DNA of 64,000 bases from Parascedosporium putredinis (GCA_949357655.1 CASHTG010000021.1:620001-684000), one strand, 5' to 3'. Shown: positions 50,103 through 62,971, counted from the stretch's first letter. Notes: generated by a model from the sequence alone, not told the origin. Numbers and translations: made by a program.

Positions 50103-50609
50103 GCGAGAAGCCAGCGTATTGTGCATTATCCCTCCCTCCTTTACTTGGAAAAAGCCAGCGGTTCACTTTGGAGAGTAATTAGGCGTTACACCAAGACAAA
50201 GTTTGCGAAGAGTGCATCGACGGACCTTGCCATCATGTCTTAGGATAAAAAGTTATTATGATTACCCTACATATATGCCCAGTCTATAAAAACTAGCCTA
50301 GCCGCCAAAATATCAACAAGAAACCAAACAAGCTCATTAGAAAACGATAAGGATGGCAAATTGCTCGGGAGAGGGGTATCTATTATACACAACACAAAAC
50401 AAGCGGGGGATGCAGGTAGCTCACGAACTGAGCAACTCCCCTTTCCCCCATTAGCGGAGAGGGAGGCAATGCAAGAGAGAAAGAGGCAGCAAGTCTCGGA
50501 AAAGGGGAACTACCAGAATCTGTCTCCCAAGACGTTCCTTACTGCTTTTCTCCCCCATTTGCCGCACTCATACTCCGTTCGGTTCTTTTCTTTCTTTCTT
50601 TAACTCCTT
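50103..50609. other. Convergent spacer
   Basis: It lies between two converging genes and has no coding content I can support. A/T-rich patches near 50250-50350 may belong to the 3' UTRs. Confidence 0.55.
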
Positions 50610-53121
50610 TTAAACAGCGGCAGGTGAGGCACCCTTGCCCTTGATGCTCTTCCAGCTAAGAGCGAGGGACAAGAAGAAGGCGATGCCAGTACCGGCAACA
50701 GAGATGTAGAAGGTATTCCTCAACCCCGTCATGTACGCCTCGAGCACCATGGGGATGGTATCTCCGAGATTCTGGCTCTCGAGAATAGTCCTCACTTCTG
50801 AGGCGCCGCTGTTGATGAAGATCAAAGGGTTGATGGACTGGCCATTGGAGAGGGGGTGGGCTTGAATCTCGTCGATGAGGCCGTTCTGGAAGAGCGTTTG
50901 AGCCACGGCAATGAAGACGGCGCCACCGAGGGCTTGGCCAAACTGCACGCAGGCAGTGGCGACGGGCACATCATCCATGCTCATGATGGTTTGAATGACG
51001 AGCACGCCGACCTGGAAACCAGGACCTATACCCAAGCCGCAAAGAACTTGGTAGCCGAACCATTCTCGGAGGGGGCTGTCGACATCGAGGGTGGTGAGCA
51101 TACCAGCTCCGACGGTTGCCAGGACCATGCAGGGGATGACGACGGGGTTGTAGTAGCCAATGTAAGTGATGAGTCCTCCACCGATCATGGACGAGATGAC
51201 AACGGCGAGGAGGAGGGGAATGAGCTTGATGCCAGCCTGGACGGCCGAGTCGCCCTTGATCGCTTGGAAGTAGAGAGCTAAGAAACGAAACAAAGAATTA
51301 GCACTCTATCCTTTCTTCTTGAGGGCTAGACCTCATGTCATGAAGATGATTGGTTTGGAAAGAGGGGGCAAGTTAAACATACAGAGATAAAAGATGAGAG
51401 GGAAGAAGGCCGCGCCAAAAACGGCGCCAAAAGAATGGCCACCACGACATCCTTGTTCTTGAAGAAGCGAGGGGAAGCGTGGCGCGCTCGCCCTGCCAGA
51501 TCTGAATAATGACAAAGACGACCATGCTGGCGCCGAAGCCGACAAAGAGGCCAATGATGGTGGCGCTGCTCCAGGCGTGCTCGGTGCCACCCCACTGAAG
51601 GGCGAGGAGAAGCATGATAACGCCGGGGATGAACACGGCGGTGCCGGGAGGTCGAGCTGGAGAACGCGGCGGATGAACGAGATGTTTTCGGGGTTGTTAT
51701 TGCGCTTGATGTTAAGAATGAAGAAGATGGCAACCATGGCAAGACCACCGATGGGCAGATCTAGTGGGGGAAGACTCCGTTAGCAAACTCGTACACATCG
51801 GCCGAGGGAGCTTGAAATGTGGTTTCACAAGCCAGTTGTTGAATGGAATGCCTTACTGATATAGAAGCACCAGCGCCATGAAGCGTGTTCGGTGAAAACA
51901 CCACCGAGAAGGGGACCGGCAACACTCTACGCAAGTTGGTTAGCAACGAGATTCAAGGTGGCTTTTCTGGTTGGCATTCTTCAAAACTTACTGCAATACC
52001 CCACATGCTAGAAATAACACCAAAAGCAAGAGGTCGTTGTCTCAGGGGCACTAGAGGGGTTCTCTGTTAGCGTATGCCCTCGCTGCAGGTTTCGGGGGTG
52101 CATCGATGCGAGACTTACTAGAGTTTGCTAGAATAATGATACCACCAGAAAACATGCCCGCAGTTCCAATCTATCCTCACGCGAGCCAAGTCAGCTTCAC
52201 CCAGTCCTAGACTATTCCCGCGGGCAGACGAGTGCCTCGGGGGCCAAGGAAGACGGAGGAGTTTCATGCTGCTGTGAACAGCGGGTTCCATGCACTTACA
52301 CCAGCGATGGCACGGCCAACGATAAAGGTGGTCGAGTTCTTAGCCACAGCGCAAATCAAGCTGCCCACTTCGAAAATGAAAACGGCACCCAGAAACGCCC
52401 ACTTGATATTAAAACGTTTGTAGATGTTACCGAACATGGGCTGAAGGGCCGTCGTAGTGAGAAAGTAGGCGGAACCATCTACAGTGACGATTTCGAGGTT
52501 AGCTCCGGTTCCGTCAACCAGCATACAAAAATTCCAAACAATGGGGCAAAGTGGATTGGTGGCATCGCCGCCCGGCACTTCTTGGCTCGCGGCTTGGCGA
52601 TCAGCGCCGTATGTCGGAGATATGCGAAGGCTTCCCACTCCGGGGTCGGGGTCGGGGAGGGCCTGACGGCGGGGAAAATAACTTACACCAACCCTATAAT
52701 TCCAGGGTCCAATTATTAGCAGGCTATTCCGCGAGAAAGATTTTGAAAAAGTCTCAAGGAAGTAGAAAATAACATACAATGTCCTTGACACTTTGGAACT
52801 CGGCGGTGATGGCACCCAAAGCAGGCGCAATGATGGTCTGATCGAGAGCAACGAGGAAGATGACGAGGCACAGCGACCCAATGAGGGCCATGAGCTTCGC
52901 GCCCGTGAGGTAGCTAGAGGTGTCTTCTTCTTCGCCATTTTCAGCCGCGTTGGCAGTCTCGCTTTTGGTCGAGGCGGCCTTTTCGTTCAAGGAAGAGCCG
53001 GGGCGAGGCTGCTCAAGGGAAGACTTTTCGTTGGCGGCGTCGGGGACATCGTCGACGCGCGTCTTGGCCGAATTCTCTTCGGGGATGACGGTGGTGCCCG
53101 GGGACTCTTTTTGAAATTCAT
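50610..53121 (-). CDS. MFS drug:H+ antiporter, 14-TM DHA2 family
   Basis: A plasma-membrane or vacuolar proton-coupled exporter, probably of toxic or secondary metabolites. Eight exons, 52778-53121, 52687-52693 (7 nt), 52300-52478, 52119-52170, 51992-52050, 51857-51926, 51383-51760 and 50610-51277, give 586 residues. A charged cytosolic N-terminus (about 60 residues) precedes TM1. Family motifs include LVALDQTIIAPALG in TM1, GWYGSAYFLTTTALQP after it, GRAIAG (motif B region), and GGVFTEHASWRWCFYINLPIG, the DHA2-type motif C and WRW...NLPIG. Four single-base deficits are needed: T5 53108-53112 just after the start, GGG 51646-51648, G4 51471-51474 and A4 51429-51432. The start at 53121 fits a short Met-Asn-Phe-Lys opening before the first deficit. 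No biosynthetic genes lie next to it, so the cargo is unknown. Confidence 0.93.
52687..52693 (-). other. 7-nt microexon of the MFS transporter gene
   Basis: On the minus strand the seven bases GGTTGGT sit between an ATTATAG acceptor and a GTAAGT donor. They encode Gly-Trp plus the first base of Tyr. The preceding exon ends in phase 0 after ...KDI and the next exon starts AT GGT TCC, so the product reads DIGWYGSAYF, exactly the conserved GWYGSAY motif of DHA2 transporters. Confidence 0.85.
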
Positions 53122-56100
53122 CGCGAATGGCTCCGGGAGGGAGCTAGGGTCACGAAGGGGGTAGTTGCTTCAAAGAGGGAGGGGGAATCGCGTATCTAAG
53201 GGGCCGAGAAACAAGCAAGTGTATTTGGCGTTTTCTTAGCTTATCTGGAGGTCGAGGACCAGAATATCACAACCGTGAGAGTGATCGAGGATGAACAAGA
53301 GGAGGAAATGAAGGAAAGAGAGGAGAATTCCGGTGGTCTAAATATACAATCGACCAGGCGGGAAGCAAGCTTGGCTGGCCCTAGCAAGGGCGGGCTGGTG
53401 GCACCGTCCAGGATGGGCGGAAATAGGAATGGGGCCGCCAGGGAAAACTGTCAGTCTTGCTTTTCTTTTCTTTTTCTTTCTTCTTTTTTTCTTGGGCACG
53501 AGGAGCGAGCAACGCGAGCCGTCTGTCGGGTCACTCCGGAGCTTGCGGAAGGGGGTGCGGAAGGGGTGTGCGGAGGGTGTGTTTAGCGAGACGGAGGGAG
53601 CATGGGGACGAGCATGAGCAGGGGGCCCAAGATTCTCGCAGGTCGTGGGTTGGGTTGGGCTGTGGAACTTGGGAAAGCAACCTGGTGCCTATGATCACGA
53701 AGTAATATTTCTTGTTCAGAGGTGCACGTGTAGAAAGCGAGATACGATACGACCAGATACGAAGGATGAAGAGGCTGCCTTCCTTTTTCTCTCCGGGCGG
53801 AGAGGAGAGACAAGCAAACGCGTAGTGCAAGGGCGACCCAATGGGTTTCGTTTGCACTCGATTATGTTTGGAACGTCTTCAAAAGATATGGGGCACTTCA
53901 GTGGGGAGAACAAACTCTAACCGCTTGAGCTCTCCAAGCCCCTTGAGCATCTGATTCTGTCTACACTATGATGGTTCGAGGGCGAAAGGGGGAGATGGAA
54001 GCTATGGCGTGTGGAAATGACGGAGATGGGTTCCAGGGGGTCGTCTGACAAGGGGGCAAGGTTTCTTTCCCTTCTTCCCTCTCTCTTTTCCCCATCTTCT
54101 TCTGGTAACTTGAATACAATGATCAAACTATGACAGATTCACAAGCGCCAAAGAATAGACGAGGGCAAACTAAAAAGACGGAGAAAAGGGTGCACCACCA
54201 AAAATCTTGAGATCGCAAAGGGGCCCCGGGGCAACAATGCGCCGGCGGCGTTCTCCTCTGGCGAGCCTGGAACGGAAAAGTGTGTGCCACCTTTGCGCGT
54301 GGAGCGGGCGCGGAATGAGTATTATTAATGATACAAAAGAGGAATAGACGCAATGTTTCAAGCTTTTCAGGCGCCACAGTCGCGACCAGAACAAGTAAAA
54401 CCAGTGAGCAGTATTCCCAAGTTTGAAGAAAAGCACTCCTAGTCTGAGCAACCCGCTGGGAAAATTCCACCCACCGCACATGGCTCATACCCACCTCGTG
54501 TTTCTGACACGAGCATGCCATTGTTTTGTGGGGGCCTTGACTCAGAAAGCAAAAGAAAAAAAGAAAAAAGGAAGAAAAACATTTCAAGGGAACAGAGTCA
54601 ACCATGGAGCTTGGAGCCTGTCATACACGCCCTTACCCCTTTTAGCAGTTAGTAGCAGTTAGCTCGAGCACTGCTGAGGTTCCAGAGTGGGCAAGGTCCA
54701 CTCCGCCCTGCCCTATCCCTGCCCCCTCTGGCATTTGATTTTGTCTTTGTTTCCTTTCAGCCAGTCCCGACATTGTTCGACAAGTGATACTTGGTACTTT
54801 GGTAGGGTGGCATTAGGCGGAGCGACCACTTGTTTGGCTCGGACAGCCAGGGCAGTTGCGCACCGGAAATAAGGGACGAAATGCACAACCCAGAGATTTG
54901 GAACCGGCGCAAGTCGCAACCGTCGCTCCGTGATCTTGTGTTCTTCTTCTTCTTTTTCTTGCGCTCCTGTCGGTACTTAGATCCCGTCCCCGTGCTGGAG
55001 TCGATACAAGTATTACCCATACCTACGAACACTGAAGTGTACCTCATACTTGAACATAGGCGCCGTGGGCACCGGGGTACACACTTGAAATGATAATATT
55101 TTGCGCCAGGGGACGGCAGTCGGCGGAACTCCACCGACCTCATCAATGGTCTCATCACAACTCCACCCGCTCCCCCTTTTGTCCCGATTCACTCCGGCGA
55201 TATCAACTTTGACCGTACTTGCGTGAATCTGTTACTCGCGCATATATAAAAAAAAAATTTCGAGCGAGAGCGGCTAGAACCAAGGCAAAGAGAAGAAGAC
55301 AATCAGACGCAATAATCGGGAAAATCGGTTTCCGATTTAGGCCAGAGCATGCACTGCGCCCGTGCAAGTACTGCACTTTTCAGCCGTGTTTTTAGGTGTG
55401 GTGCTGCGCGATGCAATAGAATTGTGTGGTGTGGGTGTGGGGGTTCTGTCGCGGTGAGGGACGGAAATAAAACGTGAGCCTTGACAGGAGACGATTAACT
55501 CCTAGTGTGGAAACCTCGTGGGTCCGGCTTGGGTCGGTGGGTTTCGTCCGCGGCTCCGACAATCATCGGACTTAAAAAGATTATCTGGTTTTCCTCACCC
55601 TCCATTTCCCGGGTTTAGGCGAAAGGGAATCAATCCTATACTACCTCTCCCTGCATCGAATCGACAGCGAAAATTTTCTCTCGTTCACGCCCCCTGTCCT
55701 TGCCCTCCTTCCACCCCCCTCCCTCGAAGAACGAACTCGGCATCAGGCTGTGCAGCGAAACGCTGCTCACTGGTCTTTGGATTCACGATCACACTCATCT
55801 ATCAGAGAGAGAACAGGTAATATGAGCACGTTTACTTTCAAAGACGTAGAAATCGACATGCGGAGAAATTGTGGGTTTGGCCCGGGGTATCGCTCGGGAT
55901 TGACCCATCCTCAATTGATTGAATGCAAGGAGATCCATAATAACAACATTCATGTTGAATCATTGACCAACTCTAAAAGATGAGAAAACTGGGGGACAAA
56001 GAAAGAAGCTTTGAGTGGAGTCATCCACAAAGCACCCTTCTCTAAGCAGTCATAACCCTCGATCGATCACCCTAATAATAATTCTCCAGATCTTAGCCAA

Positions 56101-59100
56101 TGCTTGTGATCGTTCAGACGAAGGGGAAAAAAAGGATTAAAAATAAAAAATAAAAATGAAAATTACCTGTACAATACAAGCATCACAAAGTAGCCAACTC
56201 TGGCTGTCTTCGGATCCAACGGGAAACGCACGTTTGATCCTAATCATTCTCTTTCGACGCATGTCCGGTTCAATGCCCCTCATCAAACACTCATCACCGA
56301 AAGAGTCATCAGCCATGATGGCAGATTGCTCGTGTTGTATGGTTGCGTGCGTGCGCCGCGTGTGCGTGAGCCCAGCGTCTTGGACAGGCACGCATAGTTT
56401 CTCCTAAAACCCATCGGCGGATCGGAGAAACCCCGCCGACGACAACTGTCGCGAACACCTCAGCCACGTGTGTTATTACGAACCGAGCATGCTGGGGGTT
56501 GAGAAGGCGGCTCAGTGGGAGTGCTTGGCCAGGCCGTGTGTCCCAGGCAGCAACTTATAAATCAAGGTCTTGGCGAGCCGGGGTGTGCATCAGTCCCCCT
56601 GCCCTCCAATGCCTGCACGGAGGATTTGGTTCGGGCTTTGGCTCAAAGGAAAACCAAACGCGAACAACTGACAAATTTCTCGGACTTTGAGTTGTTCATG
56701 GCCGAAATGCCCGAAAGGATCTTGAGCGCAACGGCGATGAGCAAATCAACCATTTCCCAGCGGGGCTCGACCCCATCTCCCTCGTTCGACACTGCGCGTA
56801 AGCTGTTGTTGATTTGATGGCCATGGTCTTGGCCAGTGGAGTAGTCGGCTGACGTGAGCTGGGAGGAGATCCATCTGCAGAACAACCTCGACAGACCAGA
56901 TCGGGTCGAAAGCTAGAGACACAAACCACCTCGCTGCATAGAGGACTAAGAAGAAAAAGGCCCAGAGCGCATTCAATAGACCAAATTTTCCTCTGGGGTT
57001 TACTTCGCGCCGACTCTCGCCACAGATTTGGAACGATGGGACTTGCGACTCTCCATTCTTCAAAGCACTAAGGCCACACGCAAATCCAACGGCTTCTAAG
57101 GCTTCACCATCGAACTGACCAAAAGACAAATCGGATTCACTCAGGAAGGACTTCTTCGAAGCCGGTGCCAGGCCATCCCTTATTTCTTGTGCCCCCAAGT
57201 TCGCTCGTTTCCCCATGAGCTCCTAAGCTTAGTTTGAGTTGTTCTCATCCTTAGCGTTCAATGCCTTGGCTTGCGTCTAGCTCGCGTATTTCTCACGAGA
57301 TGTGCTCTAGCTACGCTATAGCTGCACCTCCACCCCAAGGTTTGGGAGATCGCGTCCCTGGCTAGGCTCCCTTCAAGCTCTTACTATGAACCTTCTAAGA
57401 TGGACACTCATAGGTGTCAAGCTTCTTCCCGCGGCTCGCCACGTACTGGCGCTGCTGCGTAAGCGGCGCCGCGTAGGCCTCATCCCCGATATGAGGACAT
57501 GCTTGTGTCCTGTCTCCTCGCCATGGCGCCATGAGTACGGTTGCTTGTCACGATTCCATCTTTCGCTAGCGGGCTAGACTCCTCGTAGCAGAATCGTCTC
57601 ATCCACTTAAGGACAAATTGGCCGTCCTGGGATCAGTGCTGCACAAATCATAATTGTTAGACCCACAATAGCGATAAACCCATGTGCCGACCGAAGCCCC
57701 CTTTGCCGGCTGCGATCCACTCCTGGTGCTGTTAGCCGGAAGGCGAACATCTCTCTCCCTCTTACCCTTATCCATCCGCAGGTGGCTGTCCACGATCCCA
57801 CGCACGCTGTGGGTTGGTCAATGGCACTATTCCTGCATTCCCATTCTGCGCCGCCTGTGCATCCCCGGAAATTCTGTGTTTGCTCGGCCGCATCTTCGGT
57901 CCGAAGGCGGCAGCCCGTGCAGGTGTATGTACGGGAGTGTATGTATGGGAAAGATCTCGTGTCTTCCAGTAGGGGCTTTGCATGATAACTTCTTGCGGGT
58001 GAGCCTACAAGAAAGTCATCGTATAAATATCTGGAATGCCCAAGACTCCGATTTTAAATGGCATTTGCTAATGTTTTATAAGGGTAACTCGTCAACAGCG
58101 AATGGTGCAGAGGACAGAGAAGGTCCCGGTTCCTCTGGCATGAGGAAGTTACTCATGTACAACGTCCCCCAGACGCGAAATAGTCTTCATAGTTTCGCTT
58201 CATATGCGTCTGTTCCACAAATCGCTTGCCCAAGGTGGCCATACGTAGCTGTTTGTTTGTAAGGGCGTGGTACTAACAATACGAGATCAGACTTGTACTC
58301 GTCAGCCAGAGAAAACCAACTTTCAGCAAGGGCTCCTCGGATATCAAAATGATTGTTGATGTATAGTCTTGAGTGGTCATAAATCTTTTGAGCTTTCCTC
58401 GTAGATTTTTTGCCCGCCAGTTTCAGTTGGTGCGGATGCTTCATACGTATCCATGCCGGAGGCTCCGTGCCGTTGACGAGTGGCTTCTGAGATTCTCGCC
58501 CGTGGGCATCAGACCCGCAAGAAAAACAAACGACTCGAGTGCTCCGGGAATATATGGCGGCCCCGCCGACTACTTCCACCGACATCGCCTGCGTCCATGC
58601 TTGAACAGAGACCCCACCTATGGAGATTGATATGCGTAGGTGTTTTCAAGCTCGATCTCGCAACCCAATCGATTCTTCATCCACTTTAGGATGGACTTTC
58701 CTAGCCAGACCAGTCATTTTCTGCCTTGGATATAGAAGAGTGGATTCTCTTTAGGAAACATCGCACTTCCTCGCTCGTTCTTGCTGGATCCATCGTTGGA
58801 CGCCCGTTTCCAAGATTAGCTGAGCACTGCGACTCGCACCTGCCTCTTGCCTCCTCTTCCTGCCTGGTCCCCCACTACGCTCCTCATCCCTAGTCCAACC
58901 AGTTTCGTTTCGTCTCTATCTTAGGGCTTATAAACAAGGAAGATTTTCGTGAGACCTACGCGTAGCATTCACCTGCCAACAATTACACCATAACCGAATA
59001 CCCTATTAAGGTGCTCTACGTTTTACTTAGCATCGCATCGAGTCTCACTCTGGGCTTCTTTTCCCAACTCCTCTGCGGTCTCGGGCCCAACAGCTTCCTG

Positions 59101-59335
59101 GGCGACGTACTCTAGCAACGACGCTGTTCACGATGGGGCCAAACTTTACACGTGCATACATACGTGTGTACATACATTTTTGCGCATAGCAACCTATCTG
59201 AGGAATGGTAACTACTCGAAGACACTCATCATATTGATCACAACATCAAGGCCGAAGGACCAAGAAAGACCACCCCACATTTTAAAAACAAAGCCGTGCC
59301 TCCCTCTTCTCGCGTGTTTTCTCATTCTGTTTCGT
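53122..59335. other. Gene-poor 6 kb region
   Basis: The part near 53122 is the promoter of the MFS gene and the part near 59335 is the 3' flank of Argonaute. In between I find no domain-bearing ORF. The most protein-like frames are a 156-codon ORF at 56746-57216 (-), with one hydrophobic segment, and a 192-codon frame at 57684-58262 (+). Neither resembles a family I know. A weak LTR-like element is listed separately. Confidence 0.5.
57655..58981. mobile_element. Possible solo-LTR-like element (weak)
   Basis: The segment begins TGTTAG and ends CCAACA, so it has TG...CA ends with an imperfect terminal inverted repeat, and a TTATAAA box lies near 58928. However, the flanking five bases do not match, so no target-site duplication is seen. 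There is no second copy in the window and no reverse transcriptase or integrase sequence. This is a suggestion only. Confidence 0.12.
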
Positions 59336-62300
59336 TCAAACATAGTACATGGAGTTGCGAATGTTCTCGTGCACCTGCCACCTGCCCTTGCCACTAGGGC
59401 TCAGTGCGCCCCGATGGATACGAGCGCGCTCGCACACGATGTCGGCGTAGTATGCTGGAGGACAGATGCTGACGGCCCGAGTAGCGCGTCCAAACATGTA
59501 GCAAAGGTCGTGGGTCAGCGTCTCCAAGTCGTCTGCCGCGTTTCTTCCGGATCGGGGGTGAAGATCTCATCGAGGAGAACTGTGTAGTGCGCCGGACGAG
59601 CCGTTCCTACGAAAGAGAGCAGTGTGATTAGTACTTTTTCTTTGGGGGAACCACCAATCCCCATAGGAGCTGCGCATGGGTTAACTAAGCAGAACCTACC
59701 TTTGATGGAGTCATGGGCAGTGAGGAAAAAGTCCCAGTATCGGGCCTGGGTGACGCCACGGTCCACCACGGTTCCCGGGCGGATATTTCCTGTGCGCGAA
59801 GTGTGCTCCGCGCTGGTTGGGTAGAAGCGCGTGTGGTGCCGCTTCACCGATACGATGAGCGCCAAGCGTGGGGGTTCTTGTACCTGGTGCGGCATGCGGC
59901 TCGAATCCTGGGCAATTCCTTCTCGAGGACGAGGGCGAACTGGCCCTCTGAGACTCCGTCGCGGTAGATGACGATGTTTTCCGGGAGCTGGCCGTTGTTC
60001 TTGGCCTTCCACAAGTCGAGGCGGGATTCGATGGCACCCTTGAGCTGCTCATCCTCGCACACCTCTTGTCGGCTCGTGTGCACCCACGCCGTGGCTGGCC
60101 ACTGCCCGAGCTCTTTATCGATGCTGGCAACGAGACCGACTACGCTGGGGGCGGCGGCCTCTTCTGCGGTGGCCACGTTGGTGGGGTGTACGACGTCGTA
60201 TCCCACGACCATTGTCTTGCCGTTCTGGACGAGCCCGATGGTGTCGACGAGCTGGTGGTTGACACCACCCATTTTCAGGTTCCACTTGAGGGCGATGTTA
60301 CCAAAGTAGCCCGCCCGTCCCTTATCCTTGCTCGCCTTTTTCCAGTCCATGCAGACGGTATGAATGCCAAGATCCACGTCGCCTACCCTCTTGATTGCTG
60401 CGTAGAGCTGCGTATCCTTACGGGGATAAACACGAGCAAAATCTGGACTCGCTCCTCTGCAAGCCTAGCGAGCGCCGTGTTAATCTTCCCCTGCGCATGC
60501 GGGTCTCCGGGCCTAATCATGACACGCGTCAACCCATCCGTTGGGGTTTCGTCCATCTGCAGCCCGCAGTTGTTGTTGACCTGCGCCCTAAATTCGTTGG
60601 TGGTCCGGATGATCTCGCCGTCGGGCGCCTGGATGCTGATGGCGACGCAGCCCCACCGGGTGATGGGCCTGCCGGGGATGGCGAACTTGAGGCCGCTCAT
60701 GTTCCAAGCTCCAAAGGATGGCTTAAACTTGGGCACCGCGGCCCTGGGACCCTTGCCGCCCACGCCGGGCTTGTAGCAGAGGGTAGGTGCGGAAAGTTCA
60801 CGTCCATGGACGGTTAGGAGGCCCTTGCCTACCTTGACACCAAAATCTTTCTGTAAAAGGATGCGTTAGGACCCTCTGTCTTGCTTGATAACAGATGGGA
60901 CGGTGAGGGATGGTACGTACAAGAAGAGCTGCGTCGTGCTGCAAGATTTCTTGGCCCTTGTTCATGATGGAATGGTAATTGTCTCCAGGCTGGCGGCATG
61001 CAAATTCAATCATAGCCTGAGAATCCATCTCGTTGAGCTTAACCTTGACAGGGGCCGGCAGGATGCGGCAGAACTCGGCCGGAACAAAAGTTGGTTTAAT
61101 AGGGGTCCCGACGTTCAAGAGCGGCCAGTTGGTGTTGAGACTGGCACCGTATTCTATTCGACCCCGACACGGTTAGCATTCCAAGGGTTCCTACTTGTTT
61201 CCTGTTGAACCGGCTTCGCCGCTGCCTTGTACAACGCGCGCCAAAGACCGACAGGTGTAACCATAGTATACGGGTTCTAGCAGGCGTCGATTCAACTTAC
61301 TTTCTTTGTAGTACTGTGTCACAGTTCGGTAGGTGGGTGCCACATCGTTTGGCAAAGACGTCAGGAACATGACCTGCGAAGGGCCTGGGTAGGGCGTGTC
61401 CTCAATCTTCAAGCCCTCCACCTGCATCCCGCGGCCGGACTCGAGAATTCCCATCATGGTCTTTTGTCGCTTCAGATCCTTGTCGCTGGCGCCACCCCTG
61501 AAGCGGTACTCGACGCGAGCGCGGGTAAAGATGCGGGAAAGGACGGCCAAGTCATCTAATGAGTTGCATCGGTCAATGTTGAGGCGTCGGAAGATGTCCT
61601 TTACTTCGGCCTCGACTCGGAAGACGCCGTGCGTGACGTTTGTGTTGAGGAGCAGTCGGCCGGTCGAGAGGCGGACACTCTGGAAGTAGCCACGGCAGAT
61701 AGCCAAGACGGTAGGAACCAGGAATGTCTTCTCTTCGTCCATGTCATACCCACTGCCCGGCCCACCCGTGGCGCCGGTCTCGAAAAACCGACGAGAGCCG
61801 ACGACGGAGATGGTGCGGTTCGTACGGGCGGTGTGACCGAGCACGATATTGAGACCGTCGACAACATCCTCGAACTTGGGGAAGCTAGAGTCGTGTTCCT
61901 GCATGGTTTTGACGTACTTGGCCATGCCGGCGAGGTCGAGAAGCCTCGGTCCCTCAAAGGAGACAGAGTACATGTCTCGTCGGGAGCGCCCTTCGGTGGT
62001 GATGGGCACCAGCATCGGGTTCTGGGGCAGGTTGAGCTTAGCAGTGGTGACAATCTTGGACTTGAGCTCGGTGGCGAGGGCCACGCCCGCGTTGAAGGTC
62101 TTGATGAGTTCCACAGTGGCCTCGACGACCTGGGCGAGCTTGGCGCCCTTGAGGGGCGGGGCCTCGCCTTTTTCGCGTTTATTCTTTTGAAGCTTCCTGT
62201 ATCTGACTCAGACGCCGAAGATTCCGCGTCGAGCTTGAAGAATTCCAGGTGGTAAAGGTACAGGTCCCTATCAGCCTTGAGGTCAAGGTTGAAATAGTTG

Positions 62301-62971
62301 GCCCACAACTTGACCCGAACGCCCCGAGTGCCAAACACGGGGCGATAGGGCAGTCTGTGAGCAATCTCCTTGCTCACGGACAGGGACGACATCTTGCCCT
62401 CGACGCTCAAGAGGTCATTCTCGAGCTCGTTGGTGGGCTTGTCAGGCTCCGGGAAGCTAACGTCAAGGGAAAAGCCCCCTCGAGATTAGCATGACAACAA
62501 CAAGGGTGAAAATGCGAGTACTGAGCAAAGGGGCGAGGGGATATCAACTTACGTGATGGGCAATGACTTTTGCTCAAATGTTCGAGGGCCCACCGCCGCG
62601 GCTAAACCCACGCCCACGGCCACCGCGATCACCACGATCACCTCGGCCACCGCGGTCGCCAAAACCGCGCCCGCCCCGGCCGCCGCCCCTACCTTCATAA
62701 CCGCCACGACCGCCGTCGTATCCACCGCGGCCACCATCATATCCACCACGGCCACCCTCGTACCCACCACGTCCACGGCCCCGACCATCGTGACTATCAC
62801 CACGTCCACGACCACGGCCATCTTGGCCATCACCACGTCCACGGCCCCGGCTAGAGTCGTCACCGCGGCCTCGGCCACCTCCACGAGGCGCGCCATCGCC
62901 ACCACGGCCCCGAGGAGCACCGCGGCTTCCACCTCGCTTTCCCGGTCTGAACCTCCTCCGCGATCGGCCAT
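59336..62971 (-). CDS. QDE2: Argonaute (QDE-2-like) with RGG-rich N-terminus
   Basis: Binds small RNAs and cleaves complementary RNA in quelling or RNAi. Five exons, 62553-62971, 61301-62456, 60921-61153, 59700-60850 and 59336-59606, give about 1,078 residues. Residues 1-135 are Arg/Gly-rich (RGG, GRGRG and GGYDGGRG repeats). The N domain (YRPVFGTRGVRVKLWANYF), linker 1, PAZ, linker 2 (YGASLNTNWPLLNVGTPIKP), MID and PIWI follow. PIWI has the slicer residues: D in VVGYDVVHP (about 820), E in SRQEVCED (about 866), D in YRDGVSEGQF (about 902) and D in PPAYYADIVCERAR, so D-E-D-D. The C-terminus NSMYYV is typical. Single-base deficits lie at 62946-62955, 62194-62202, G4 60422-60425, G5 59870-59874 and TTT 59541-59543. 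The end of the RGG region needs two more bases or one fewer. No Dicer or RdRP gene is in the window. Confidence 0.97.
62580..62950 (-). repeat. RGG-coding imperfect tandem repeat inside Argonaute exon 1
   Basis: Degenerate units of about 18-27 bases, rich in GGNCGNGG patterns, encode GRGRGD-, GGRGGYD- and GDRGG-type peptide repeats. The array overlaps two of the uncertain frame positions of the Argonaute gene, so its true length may be misassembled. Confidence 0.75.

Noticed and set aside
45936..53121. GMC oxidoreductase, OB-like protein and MFS transporter as a secondary-metabolite cluster
   Set aside because: No polyketide, peptide or terpene synthase, no P450 and no cluster regulator is present; the neighbours are housekeeping genes.
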